64,000 nt of DNA from Roseateles sp. SL47 (GTDB lineage: Bacteria > Pseudomonadota > Gammaproteobacteria > Burkholderiales > Burkholderiaceae_C), in NCBI RefSeq assembly GCF_026625885.1, contig NZ_CP113068.1:3100001-3164000 (forward strand), given 5' to 3'. The notes under the pieces were generated by a model. The model was not told the origin of the DNA. It searched no databases and saw nothing but the letters and a program-made list of their open reading frames with translations. This document shows, in pieces, positions 57,401 through 64,000 of the stretch. Numbering within the stretch: position 1 is the first letter of the stretch; the number at the start of each line of letters is the position of its first letter. The translations under genes and the position numbers were made by a program.

Positions 57401-57584
57401 TTCCTTGACCTTTAGCAAGAAAATGGACAAGCTGACGACCACCATTTCGGTGCGCAATTTGTTCGATCGAGATCCGCCAATTATTTCCGCAGGCACTGAT
57501 GGCCGGGTCGGCAATGCGGCGCTTACCAGTCAATATGATCAGATGGGCCGCACTATTGTCGTCGGCCTCCAAAAGAGTTGGTAA
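54456..57584 (+). CDS. TonB-dependent outer-membrane receptor
   Basis: A 1042-residue receptor. Signal peptide about 1-30 (TAHAQ); a charged Lys/Glu/Ala linker with a duplicated 16-residue unit (about 43-74); the TonB-box-like LDTMVVTGSRL; plug domain (SPSSIQVITAEDM, LRGAGALRTLVLVNGHRV, IERAEILKDGASSLYGSDALAGVINL); then a large barrel that ends in Trp with QYDQMGRTIVVGLQKSW. It belongs to the large oligomer/peptide-type class with LYGSDA-AGVIN motif rather than the small siderophore class. ATG 54456 has GAGGA upstream. A/T-rich codon use sets it apart from the core genes. The substrate is unknown; the following M16 protease suggests a peptide or small protein. Confidence 0.93.
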   Translation: MLRNKSYLANTTVAMGISVLTLNALTAHAQGDDGKAFAVKAAAKEGKDEEAEKRPAKAAKEAKDEEAAKRPAKAVPADEQGKSEEARQRPPTPVKANEPTNVLDTMVVTGSRLKTTTFNSPSSIQVITAEDMRLLGQTSIASVLQNSTAAANAKQIDGNYGAYTVEGGGGINTVSLRGAGALRTLVLVNGHRVGPAGVQGRVGPVDLNTIPSSLIERAEILKDGASSLYGSDALAGVINLITKKNYQGGTVSITESLPVHGGGRSDNISLSQSIVRDRWYGSLGLDYSNQEALNLGDRDWSRCQNPYVYYDDGTRADLIDPKTGTYRCNTLGTGYMSVGSAVYVPDASATVGGGITGKDLDGLHRVRYSFPTSDSDYVNKQRQTRAEVPAYSPRFANTNMISPSRKLSLSVSGGYKLKDELEIYTDLLLNQRKSGNTQWVDLFPTVDKTNPNNISVAGNTLGLTPANAYSVVAIPQITRQQVDYTRGMIGIKGSLPDVGSLKNWDWDLAAQFSHSSGTYGTSFVYSDRVAATTAAGTVCDTSKLISATSCPTGGVQWFRPSTVTDGVFSNEEAAFLFGYEDGRTTYDQKYIEANFHGDLFPLPAGMLQGAFGLQLRKESLNDQPGAQAKAKNYWNTSTVGATKGDDTITELYGELSVPLVRNAFLAKSLEVDLSSRLSRYETYGSSTTYKLGQNWALSDAFRIRGTQGTSFRAPGLYEHFLAGTESYWQQSIDPCYQLLQGSLSAPSANLVANCAKVALPSDYTGGSSAAVVSGGNGSTLKAETALNRTIGAIWTPSFMPLMVSVDYYDMRIRNQIAAYGPANILSRCLNSENMSSPFCSLFNRATSTTGSYVAGNITYVDDSYQNVAEQRQRGVDLSFSVDQKMFGGTFTFSSDNTWVRKWTYQLVSNVAPSNLLGRIGYPKYNGKLNFRYQRGDYTVNWGVDMVGPASNYSDLGGDTTANYSSTGVTVHNIVSVPFYSNHSLTFSKKMDKLTTTISVRNLFDRDPPIISAGTDGRVGNAALTSQYDQMGRTIVVGLQKSW
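54582..54677 (+). repeat. 48-bp direct repeat in the receptor gene
   Basis: Two adjacent 48-bp copies (54582-54629, 54630-54677) with few differences encode two 16-residue units, AKEGKDEEAEKRPAKA-like, in the periplasmic linker between signal peptide and TonB box. A degenerate third copy follows. Confidence 0.88.
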
Positions 57585-57787
57585 GCCGGGTTGAGTGGAG
57601 CTGAATAATAGGGCATTATCGCATTCGCCCATTGATCGCGTTTGCGCAATATTGAATGCATGAACGATATCTACCAGTCAGTGCCCTAATAAACTGGCGA
57701 CCAATTTATGGCATATTGAATTGAGAGCCAGTTGACTTTGGAAGAAAACCTTTTGGCGATACGCCAATAAATTAGGAAGCCGTTGAA

Positions 57788-60721
57788 ATGATTAAACGCC
57801 ACTTTGGTGCGCTCACCCTGTGCGCTGCGGCTGCAGGGCTTGCGGTCAACGCCGTGATGCCTGTTACGTCGGCGTTGGCCGCCACGCCCATTACGTCTCC
57901 TGCCGAGGCATTGATCAACGCGATCAATATCCCCTACACGACCTTCACCTTGAAGAATGGCCTGCAAGTCGTCGTGCAAACAGACCGTCGCGCGCCTGTC
58001 GTAGCTGTGGCGGTTTGGTACAAGGTGGGCTCGGGGCTCGAGCCGAAGGGTAAGACGGGCTTCGCCCATCTGTTCGAGCATTTGATGTTCAGCGGCTCAG
58101 AAAATGCGCCGGGCGACTTCATGCAATCCCTGCTGGGATCTGGGGTGACGGAGTTGAATGGCACTACCTCGTTCGATAGAACCAACTATTTCGCGACAGT
58201 GCCGACGCCGAATCTGGACGCGGTTTTGTTCCTCGAGAGCGACCGCATGGGGCACCTCTTGGGGGCCATGACGCAGGCCAAGCTCGACAATCAGCGCGGA
58301 GTTGTGCAGAACGAAAAGCGCCAGGGCGACGACCGGCCTTATGGTCTTGTGCAATACGCCAAACTCGAAGGACTGCTGCCTGAGGGACATCCTTATCACC
58401 ACTCCACCATCGGCTCCATGGCCGATCTGGACAAGGCCAGCCTGGACGATGTAAAGGCTTGGTTCAAAGACAATTACGGTCCCAACAACGCTGTGCTGAC
58501 CTTGGCGGGGGATATCGATATCGCCACTGCAAAGGCGAAGGTGGAGAAATGGTTTGGCGCCATCCCGAGGGGGAAGGATGTGGTCCAAGCCAAAGTTGAG
58601 GTGCCATCGCTGCCGACCCGTAAGGACATGGTGATCAAGGATCGGGTGGCGCAAGCGCGTATTTACCGCTATTGGGCCGTCCCGGGCGGTGCAGAGCCCG
58701 ATCGCATCCCGCTCGATGTGGGTGCCTATGCGCTGGGAGGACTGGCCAATTCGCGCTTGAACAACGCCCTGGTGCGCGATGAAAAGCTGGCGGTTAACGT
58801 TGTCTCATATGTGGACGCCTACAAGCATATGAGCTTTTTCGAGATACAGGTCGATGTCAAGCCTGGCGTGGATGTGGATCTCGTGTCCAAAAGGCTGGAC
58901 GAGATGGTGGCCAGCTACATCAAAACTGGTCCGAACCAGGAAGAAATTGATCGGGCGGCGATGAGCAATGCCGTTGATTACATGCGTGCGCTGGAAACCG
59001 TAGGCGAGCGCGCCGTCGTGATGACCGATGGGCTGCTCGGGCGAGGTAAGTTGGATGCCTTCAAGGACGAGTTGCGGGCATTTGCGAATGTTTCCCCCGC
59101 GACGGCCACCGCCGCTTTGCAAAAATGGCTGTCTCGACCTGTGTTGGCGTTGACGGTTCTCCCGGGCGAACGAGAGGCCTACGAAGAGTCCAAGGTCGTC
59201 GGCCCGACTGCCGGCACTGGCGCGGCTTTGCCGGCTACGGCGCCCGGAGTTTCGCCGACCATGGCCTCCGCCGCATCTCCATCCACCGCAGCCGCCATCT
59301 CACAGGCCGGAGCGCCCAAGGCAGAGGGGGGCGCTGGCGTTGGGCAGGCTGTTGCTGGCAGCCAGAAGATACCCGCCTTCCGCGAGGTTGCCGACGTTGA
59401 TTTCCCGGCGGTGGAAAGCGCCACTCTCTCGAACGGCATCAAGGTTCACTTTGCGCGTCGCGACGTGGTGCCCTTCGTCAATGTGTCCTTGTCGTTTGAT
59501 GCCGGCATCGCTTCGGACAGTGCGGGCCGCCTCGGTGTGCAATCCCTGATGCTGGCCGCCATGGAGCAAGGGACAAAGTCAAAGAACGACATCGAGCTGG
59601 CTTCAGCAAAGGAAAAGTTGGGCGCGTCGCTCCAATTCCGCAGCACGATGGATAGAACCCAGATTGACTTGACCGCCCTGACGGTGAACTTGAGCCCGTC
59701 GTTGGACTTGCTGGCGGATATCGTTATGAACCCTGCCTTTGCAGACCAGGCGGTGGCGCGTGTGCGCGATTTGCGCCTGTCTGCGATCAAGCAGGAACTG
59801 TCGCGGCCCCACGCGATCGCTTCCCGCACGCTGGCCGCCACGCTGTTTGGCTCGCAGCATCCATACGGGCGCCCCTCTTCAGGCAACGGCTCAGCGGCTG
59901 TGGTTGGTGCATTGAAACCGGCAGATCTGGCTGCATTCCACCAGGCCTGGATCCGTCCGGACAAGCTGGAAATCTTCGTGGTGGGCAAGACGACGCTAGC
60001 CGAAGTCAAGGGCGAGCTTGAGGCCCGCTTTGGGCGCTGGAGGACAGCGGCTGTTTCGGCGGGTGAAAAGAACTTCGCGGCTGCCATTCCGGAAAACAAG
60101 CCGCGAGTCCTGTTCGTGGATGTTCCGAAATCGTCCCAGTCCGTCATTTACGGTGGCAAGGTGTTGCCGGTGAAGGGTTCGGCAAACTTGCTTGCATTCA
60201 CTCAGGCCAACAAAGTCCTCGGGGGCGACTATCTGTCGCGCATCAACAAGGATTTGCGGCAGGAGAAGGGCTGGACCTATGGTGCGCGTTCCAACATCTA
60301 TCGCTATAAAAATCAGGTTCAGTTTGCGGTTGTCGCCCCGGTGCAGGCGGATCGGACTGGCGATGCCATTGCTGAGCTGCGCACTTTGGTGAGGGATTTC
60401 CTGCGTGACAAGGGCGTGACCGAGCAAGAACTCCACGAGACTATCGGCAACAGCATCCGCGAAAAGCCAAGCAGCTTCCTGCGGTCGCTGCAAATCATGT
60501 CGCAAATGCGCAATGATGTTCTCTATCAGCGTCCATTCCACTACATCACCACGGAAGCGTCAAACCTCCGGTCGTTGAAAGTGGAAGACCTAAATGACGC
60601 CGCACGCAATCTGATCGTGAACAATGAGTTCACCTGGGTGGTTGTCGGGGACAAGGCTAAAGTCCTTCCGCAACTTCAAAATCTCGGTCTGCCCGTGGAA
60701 GTGATTCAGTCTCCAGAATGA
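57788..60721 (+). CDS. Periplasmic two-lobed M16 metalloprotease
   Basis: A 977-residue insulinase-type protease. Signal peptide about 1-32 (SALAATP). First lobe: the inverted zinc motif HLFEH (residues 94-98) and the distal Glu in VVQNEKRQ (E176), with the normal spacing of about 77. An Ala/Pro-rich linker (about 470-530) leads to the second, inactive lobe, which lacks HxxEH and keeps YGRPSSGN and the R-x(n)-Y-type substrate pocket EKGWTYGARSNIY. Proteins of this size can be clamshell enzymes that take whole peptides inside. It follows the TonB receptor by 203 bp. The pairing resembles receptor-protease systems such as FusA-FusC, which import and cut ferredoxin. Confidence 0.93.
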   Translation: MIKRHFGALTLCAAAAGLAVNAVMPVTSALAATPITSPAEALINAINIPYTTFTLKNGLQVVVQTDRRAPVVAVAVWYKVGSGLEPKGKTGFAHLFEHLMFSGSENAPGDFMQSLLGSGVTELNGTTSFDRTNYFATVPTPNLDAVLFLESDRMGHLLGAMTQAKLDNQRGVVQNEKRQGDDRPYGLVQYAKLEGLLPEGHPYHHSTIGSMADLDKASLDDVKAWFKDNYGPNNAVLTLAGDIDIATAKAKVEKWFGAIPRGKDVVQAKVEVPSLPTRKDMVIKDRVAQARIYRYWAVPGGAEPDRIPLDVGAYALGGLANSRLNNALVRDEKLAVNVVSYVDAYKHMSFFEIQVDVKPGVDVDLVSKRLDEMVASYIKTGPNQEEIDRAAMSNAVDYMRALETVGERAVVMTDGLLGRGKLDAFKDELRAFANVSPATATAALQKWLSRPVLALTVLPGEREAYEESKVVGPTAGTGAALPATAPGVSPTMASAASPSTAAAISQAGAPKAEGGAGVGQAVAGSQKIPAFREVADVDFPAVESATLSNGIKVHFARRDVVPFVNVSLSFDAGIASDSAGRLGVQSLMLAAMEQGTKSKNDIELASAKEKLGASLQFRSTMDRTQIDLTALTVNLSPSLDLLADIVMNPAFADQAVARVRDLRLSAIKQELSRPHAIASRTLAATLFGSQHPYGRPSSGNGSAAVVGALKPADLAAFHQAWIRPDKLEIFVVGKTTLAEVKGELEARFGRWRTAAVSAGEKNFAAAIPENKPRVLFVDVPKSSQSVIYGGKVLPVKGSANLLAFTQANKVLGGDYLSRINKDLRQEKGWTYGARSNIYRYKNQVQFAVVAPVQADRTGDAIAELRTLVRDFLRDKGVTEQELHETIGNSIREKPSSFLRSLQIMSQMRNDVLYQRPFHYITTEASNLRSLKVEDLNDAARNLIVNNEFTWVVVGDKAKVLPQLQNLGLPVEVIQSPE

Positions 60722-60748
60722 CTGCCTAGCTTGAGACCGTGAGCGCAT

Positions 60749-60774
60749 GGTTTGCGGTAGATAGACCGCAAACC
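60749..60774 (+). terminator. Hairpin after the M16 gene
   Basis: GGTTTGCGGT-agatag-ACCGCAAACC is a perfect 10-bp stem with a 6-base loop, 28 bp after the stop. No T tract follows; it may still end or stabilise the transcript, implying a separate promoter for the next gene. Confidence 0.6.
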
Positions 60775-61024
60775 TGCGCATTCATGCGCGGTCGTCAATC
60801 CTAGGTGCGGTGCTTCGCTGACAAGGGTGGGGGCTCCGAAATCTCCGGTACATATGCGCAAACTCTCCGCGAGCCGCCGCGTGTTTGGAATCGGGCTGGA
60901 GGGGCGGGTGGCCGCGAAGCGTCGGCCTGCGTGGACGCGACTCGCGTGCCCAGGCCGCCAAGCTGATCCTGCCGAGCTAGGAAGTTGTCGCCAAACCTCT
61001 CGGTTGGAAATTCCATTTTATGAC

Positions 61025-61040
61025 TGGCCGATTGGGTGCA
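61025..61040 (+). promoter_or_regulatory. Weaker sigma-54-like element ahead of the fusion gene
   Basis: TGGCCGATTGGGTGCA keeps GG and GC at the right spacing and the TGC-A end but departs from consensus at three positions. It lies about 105 bp before the start of the desulfurase fusion. The 420-bp gap around it holds no gene. Confidence 0.3.
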
Positions 61041-61145
61041 TATTTTTTGCGCATGTAGCTGGTCATGCCACCCCTATAGGGAACAGGAATCTACACCCGC
61101 GTCGCTACAGTGACGTGTGCTGTTTTTGTCCATGGAACTAAAGAA

Positions 61146-63413
61146 GTGCCTACAGAAATTTATCTAGACGCCAACGCGACGACGCCAGTCAGCTGCAAGG
61201 CACTCGATGCCGCGATCGAGGTCATGTCGGATCGCTTCGGCAACCCCAGCAGCGTTCACGGCACTGGCCTGAAGGCACGCGTAATCATCGATGTGGTCAG
61301 GGCGAGTGCCCGTCGCGTATTGAATATCCGCGATGGCCAGTTGCTGTTCGTGAGTGGCGCCACGGAAGGTATCCAGACGGCAGTTCTCTCGGCGCTGTCT
61401 TCATTGCGTGAGCGTCGACACAAGGGCGGAGATGGCTACTCTCTCTTGCTGTACGGCGCGACGGAGCACAAGGCGGTTCCCGAGGCTATCAAGCACTGGA
61501 ACGCGCTGCTGCAACTGAATTTCGAAGTGCTTGCCATCCCCGTCGGAACAGACGGCCGTCACGATTTGGGCTGGCTGCGCGCTCATGCACCCCGAGCCGG
61601 GCTTGTCTGCACCATGGCGGCCAACAACGAGACTGGCGTCATCAGCGATCTGGATGGCATACGGGACGTGCTGGAACACAGCCCCGCCTTATGGATGGTT
61701 GACAGCGTCCAGGCGCTAGGGAAGCTTGATCTGCAACTGGCCCGGCGGCGGATCGACTATGCACCGTTCTCGGGACACAAGCTTTACGCCCCCAAGGGGA
61801 TTGGCATGTTGTACGTGCGTGAAGGCGCTCCGATAACGCCGATTATGGCTGGTGGCGGCCAGGAAGGGGCGATGCGCTCAGGCACGGAAAACATGCCGGG
61901 CATTGCAGCCCTGGGCGCGGTGCTGGACGAACTGGAAAGCGGGGAGATGTTCAAGCCGCTTGCGAAGCTGGAGGAGCTTCGGGGCCGACTGGTGGCGGCG
62001 CTCCGCGAAGCTTTTCAGGGGATTGTGTTCAATGCCGATCCCCACCTGAGCCTGCCGACGACGATCAACTTCTCGGTTCCTGGCGTTAGTTCCAAGGTCT
62101 TGCTGGACCTGTTCGACGCGGCGTCGATCCGCGTCAGCGGTGGCTCTGCATGTGGCGCGTCGGCGGCTCAGCCGAGCTACGTGCTGCAGGCGATGGGGCT
62201 GGAGCACTGGCGCTGTGGTTCAGCGGTGCGCATGTCGTTTGGTCCGACAACGTCCGAGTCTCTGATCGGTGAGGCCTGCCAGCGAATCCTCCAGTGTGGC
62301 CAGGCTCTGCGCGACAGCGGCATCACCGTGGACGGTCAGCGGCATTCATTGCCGCCTGACGGCATCATCCGCCATGTCGTGGACGGCGCCGTCTGCTACG
62401 TGGTCGCCGACTCAGCCTCAAAGCGTTGCTTGGTCATCGACCCGCTGCCGGAACTGACGGATCGACTGGCGCAGTGGGTGCGCTGCCGCGGATTTATGCT
62501 GGTCGCCGTGCTGGATACGCATTCCCATGGGGACCATGCCTCCTCTGCGCAAGACCTGTGGCGAGCGCTTCCGGCCGAGCTGGCGGAGCCGGTCGCCAGG
62601 TCGCCGTTGGGCTGGCCCCTGCATTGCGAAGCCATCCAGTTGGGAGCGCGCCGCATCACCAAGTTGGCGATACCGGGGCACACGAAGGATTCCTGCGCCT
62701 ACCTGCTGGTGGAAGGGGATCGGCTGCTGGCCGCCTTCGTCGGCGACACCGTAATGCCGGGGGCGCTTGGCCGCAGCGACTTCAGCGTCAGCGCGCCGTT
62801 GGTGTTTGCCTCTTCATTGAGGCTGCTTGACCGGGTCGCGGGGCGAGAGACTCTGTTGTTTCCCGGGCATGACTATGACGATCGGATCGCCAGCACGCTG
62901 AGCGTCGAGGCCGCTCGCCTTCCGCTGCTGGACGCCGTTCTGAACGGTCACATGGATGCTCAGGCCTTTGCTACCGCCAAGGCTGCATTGGAGCGGGACA
63001 TCGGCCCGACGCAGTACCAGACCTTGGCTTGTGGCGCACGCACAGATGTTTGCGAGGCTGTCGCCGTCGAGATTCGCCCGGAGGCACTGCTGCAGCAACT
63101 GCAGGACGGGCTGAAGGTGGTGTTGATTGATGTTCGCGAGCGGTACGAGTACTGCTTGAGTCCATCGCTGTCTCTTGGCGCTGGCTGTGACCGGCAGCCC
63201 GTGCCTCTGTCCTCGCTGCCTGGCGTGCTTTCTGACTGGTTGGCGGCCGGCCCCGGTGTCAGCCGAATTTTGGTGTGTCGAAGCGGTGCGCGCAGTGCGA
63301 AAGCAGCGCAGGCGCTGCGCCGCCTCGGTCTAGGGCGTACTTGGAGCGTGGCTGGCGGTCTGGCGCTCTGGCCCGAGCTGGCCATTTTGGCCGATGCTGA
63401 ATTTACAGCTTGA
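61146..63413 (+). CDS. Cysteine desulfurase - persulfide dioxygenase-like MBL - rhodanese fusion
   Basis: A 755-residue three-domain protein, no signal peptide. (1) Residues 1 to about 390: class V aminotransferase of the IscS/NifS type, YLDANATTPV at the start, PLP Lys in FSGHKLYAPKG (K212) and the persulfide-forming Cys in SGGSACGAS (C336). (2) About 400-620: metallo-beta-lactamase domain with THSHGDHAS (H459, H461, D463, H464), IPGHT (H512), FVGDTVMPG (D534) and FPGHDYDD (H575), the layout of ETHE1-like persulfide dioxygenases. (3) About 640-755: rhodanese with VLIDVRERYEY and the loop CRSGARS (C711). All three sites look active. GTG 61146 is taken as start; GTG 61110 is possible. The enzyme could take sulfur from cysteine and oxidise or transfer it without release. 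Confidence 0.9.
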   Translation: MPTEIYLDANATTPVSCKALDAAIEVMSDRFGNPSSVHGTGLKARVIIDVVRASARRVLNIRDGQLLFVSGATEGIQTAVLSALSSLRERRHKGGDGYSLLLYGATEHKAVPEAIKHWNALLQLNFEVLAIPVGTDGRHDLGWLRAHAPRAGLVCTMAANNETGVISDLDGIRDVLEHSPALWMVDSVQALGKLDLQLARRRIDYAPFSGHKLYAPKGIGMLYVREGAPITPIMAGGGQEGAMRSGTENMPGIAALGAVLDELESGEMFKPLAKLEELRGRLVAALREAFQGIVFNADPHLSLPTTINFSVPGVSSKVLLDLFDAASIRVSGGSACGASAAQPSYVLQAMGLEHWRCGSAVRMSFGPTTSESLIGEACQRILQCGQALRDSGITVDGQRHSLPPDGIIRHVVDGAVCYVVADSASKRCLVIDPLPELTDRLAQWVRCRGFMLVAVLDTHSHGDHASSAQDLWRALPAELAEPVARSPLGWPLHCEAIQLGARRITKLAIPGHTKDSCAYLLVEGDRLLAAFVGDTVMPGALGRSDFSVSAPLVFASSLRLLDRVAGRETLLFPGHDYDDRIASTLSVEAARLPLLDAVLNGHMDAQAFATAKAALERDIGPTQYQTLACGARTDVCEAVAVEIRPEALLQQLQDGLKVVLIDVRERYEYCLSPSLSLGAGCDRQPVPLSSLPGVLSDWLAAGPGVSRILVCRSGARSAKAAQALRRLGLGRTWSVAGGLALWPELAILADAEFTA

Positions 63414-63454
63414 CCTGCCCTCCCTACCACTCAACCTTTTTTGCATCTACACGC

Positions 63455-64000
63455 ATGAAGCTCATCAAACCTGCGCCCGTCATTGCCGCCTGGGCTGCGG
63501 CGATCGTTCTGCTGGCCTGCCCCGCCGCCCACGCCGTGGCTGGGGCAGGTGTCGCTTGGCAAGCACCGGCGGGTGACGGCGACATCGACCGATTCTTCGC
63601 GCAGGCAAAGGCGGAAAAGAAGCCGGTGCTGCTGTATTGGGGCGCCAAGTGGTGCCCGCCGTGCAACCAGCTCAAAGCCACGCTTTTCAACCGGGCGGAC
63701 TTCATCGAGCAAAGCAAGGCCTACATTGCCGTGGGCATCGATGGGGATGCACCGGGCGCACAGAGGCTCGGCACCCGATTCAAGGTCAGTGGGTATCCGA
63801 CGCTGATTCTGTTCAATCCAGGCGGTGGCGAGATCACCCGTTTGCCAGGGGAGATGGATGCGGTTCAGGTGATGAGCGTCCTGCAGCTTGGCATTTCGGG
63901 TGGTCGCACGGTCGGTGCCATTATTGCGGACGCACTGGCGGGCAAAAAGTTGTCGGCCAACGAGTGGCGCCTCTTGAGCTTTCATGAATGGCAGTCCAAC
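63455..64000 (+). CDS. Exported thioredoxin-fold protein (cut by window edge)
   Basis: Starts at ATG 63455 and stays open for 182 codons to the right edge. Signal peptide about 1-28 (ACPAAHAVA), then a thioredoxin-like domain: PVLLYWGAKWCPPCNQLKATL with the redox pair CPPC (residues 69-72 in WCPPC), the partner strand YIAVGIDGDAPGAQRL and the cis-Pro loop VSGYPTLILFNPGGGEI. The part after about 130 goes on past a normal thioredoxin and may begin a second domain. It lies 41 bp after the fusion gene on the same strand, so it is likely in its operon and would reduce disulfides in the periplasm. Confidence 0.85.
   Translation, partial: MKLIKPAPVIAAWAAAIVLLACPAAHAVAGAGVAWQAPAGDGDIDRFFAQAKAEKKPVLLYWGAKWCPPCNQLKATLFNRADFIEQSKAYIAVGIDGDAPGAQRLGTRFKVSGYPTLILFNPGGGEITRLPGEMDAVQVMSVLQLGISGGRTVGAIIADALAGKKLSANEWRLLSFHEWQSN

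Noticed and set aside
57700..57760. A third sigma-54 element ahead of the M16 gene
   Set aside because: TGGCATATTGAATTGA has the GG but not GC at the correct spacing.

Overview
The window reads as chromosomal DNA of a high-GC betaproteobacterium of the order Burkholderiales, most likely the Roseateles/Mitsuaria/Rubrivivax neighbourhood. This is inferred from gene content and order (ispD-ispF, ompR-envZ type pair, smpB/ratA/rnfH/guaB/guaA block, phaR and 3-hydroxybutyrate dehydrogenase for polyhydroxybutyrate metabolism) and from GC-rich codon use. No rRNA gene or CRISPR array is present; one tRNA (Val-GAC) is.

Layout. 1-11 kb is core: tail of a secreted/adhesin-like protein, an RlmN paralogue, ispD, ispF, a two-component pair, a SIMPL protein, bdhA, a hydrolase, relA and tRNA-Val. 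11-17.6 kb is a stress/low-oxygen group: a sensor kinase, a DUF2892-adhP-usp operon, two opposing usp genes, a flavin reductase and cynS; two near-identical FNR/ANR-like sites lie about 70 bp upstream of the outward-facing gene starts. 18-30 kb is accessory and plant- or polysaccharide-directed: a frameshifted glycosyltransferase, a LacI regulator, phaR, an NPP1/NLP necrosis-type protein and a tandem GH9-GH48 cellulase pair carrying CBM2 modules. 30-37 kb has a deacetylase-TAXI pair, an MCP, a GST and rimO.

37.2-40.9 kb holds an IS21-family element (TG...CA ends, 7-bp target duplication GATAGTC) that splits one gene. Removing the IS and one duplication copy restores a 351-codon reading frame with an HExxH motif and an OTU-like cysteine-protease signature in permuted order (His before Cys). 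41-48.7 kb is core again (metC-like, smpB, ratA, rnfH, guaB, MFS, guaA).

48.7-52.5 kb is a graveyard of mobile elements: the 5' part of a group IIC intron directly behind the guaA terminator, IS66 fragments, an intact IS110/IS1111-type transposase with a long non-coding 3' flank, an IS21 end relic and a chemoreceptor remnant. Beyond it, in visibly more A/T-rich DNA, is the most unusual locus: a DecR-like Lrp regulator, then (same strand) a TonB-dependent receptor behind a good sigma-54 promoter match, a two-lobed M16 protease, a three-part cysteine desulfurase / persulfide dioxygenase-like / rhodanese fusion with all catalytic residues present, and a secreted thioredoxin-fold protein cut by the window edge. 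I read it as a candidate system that imports a sulfur-rich peptide or Fe-S protein, cleaves it and handles the released cysteine sulfur; this is inference from context.
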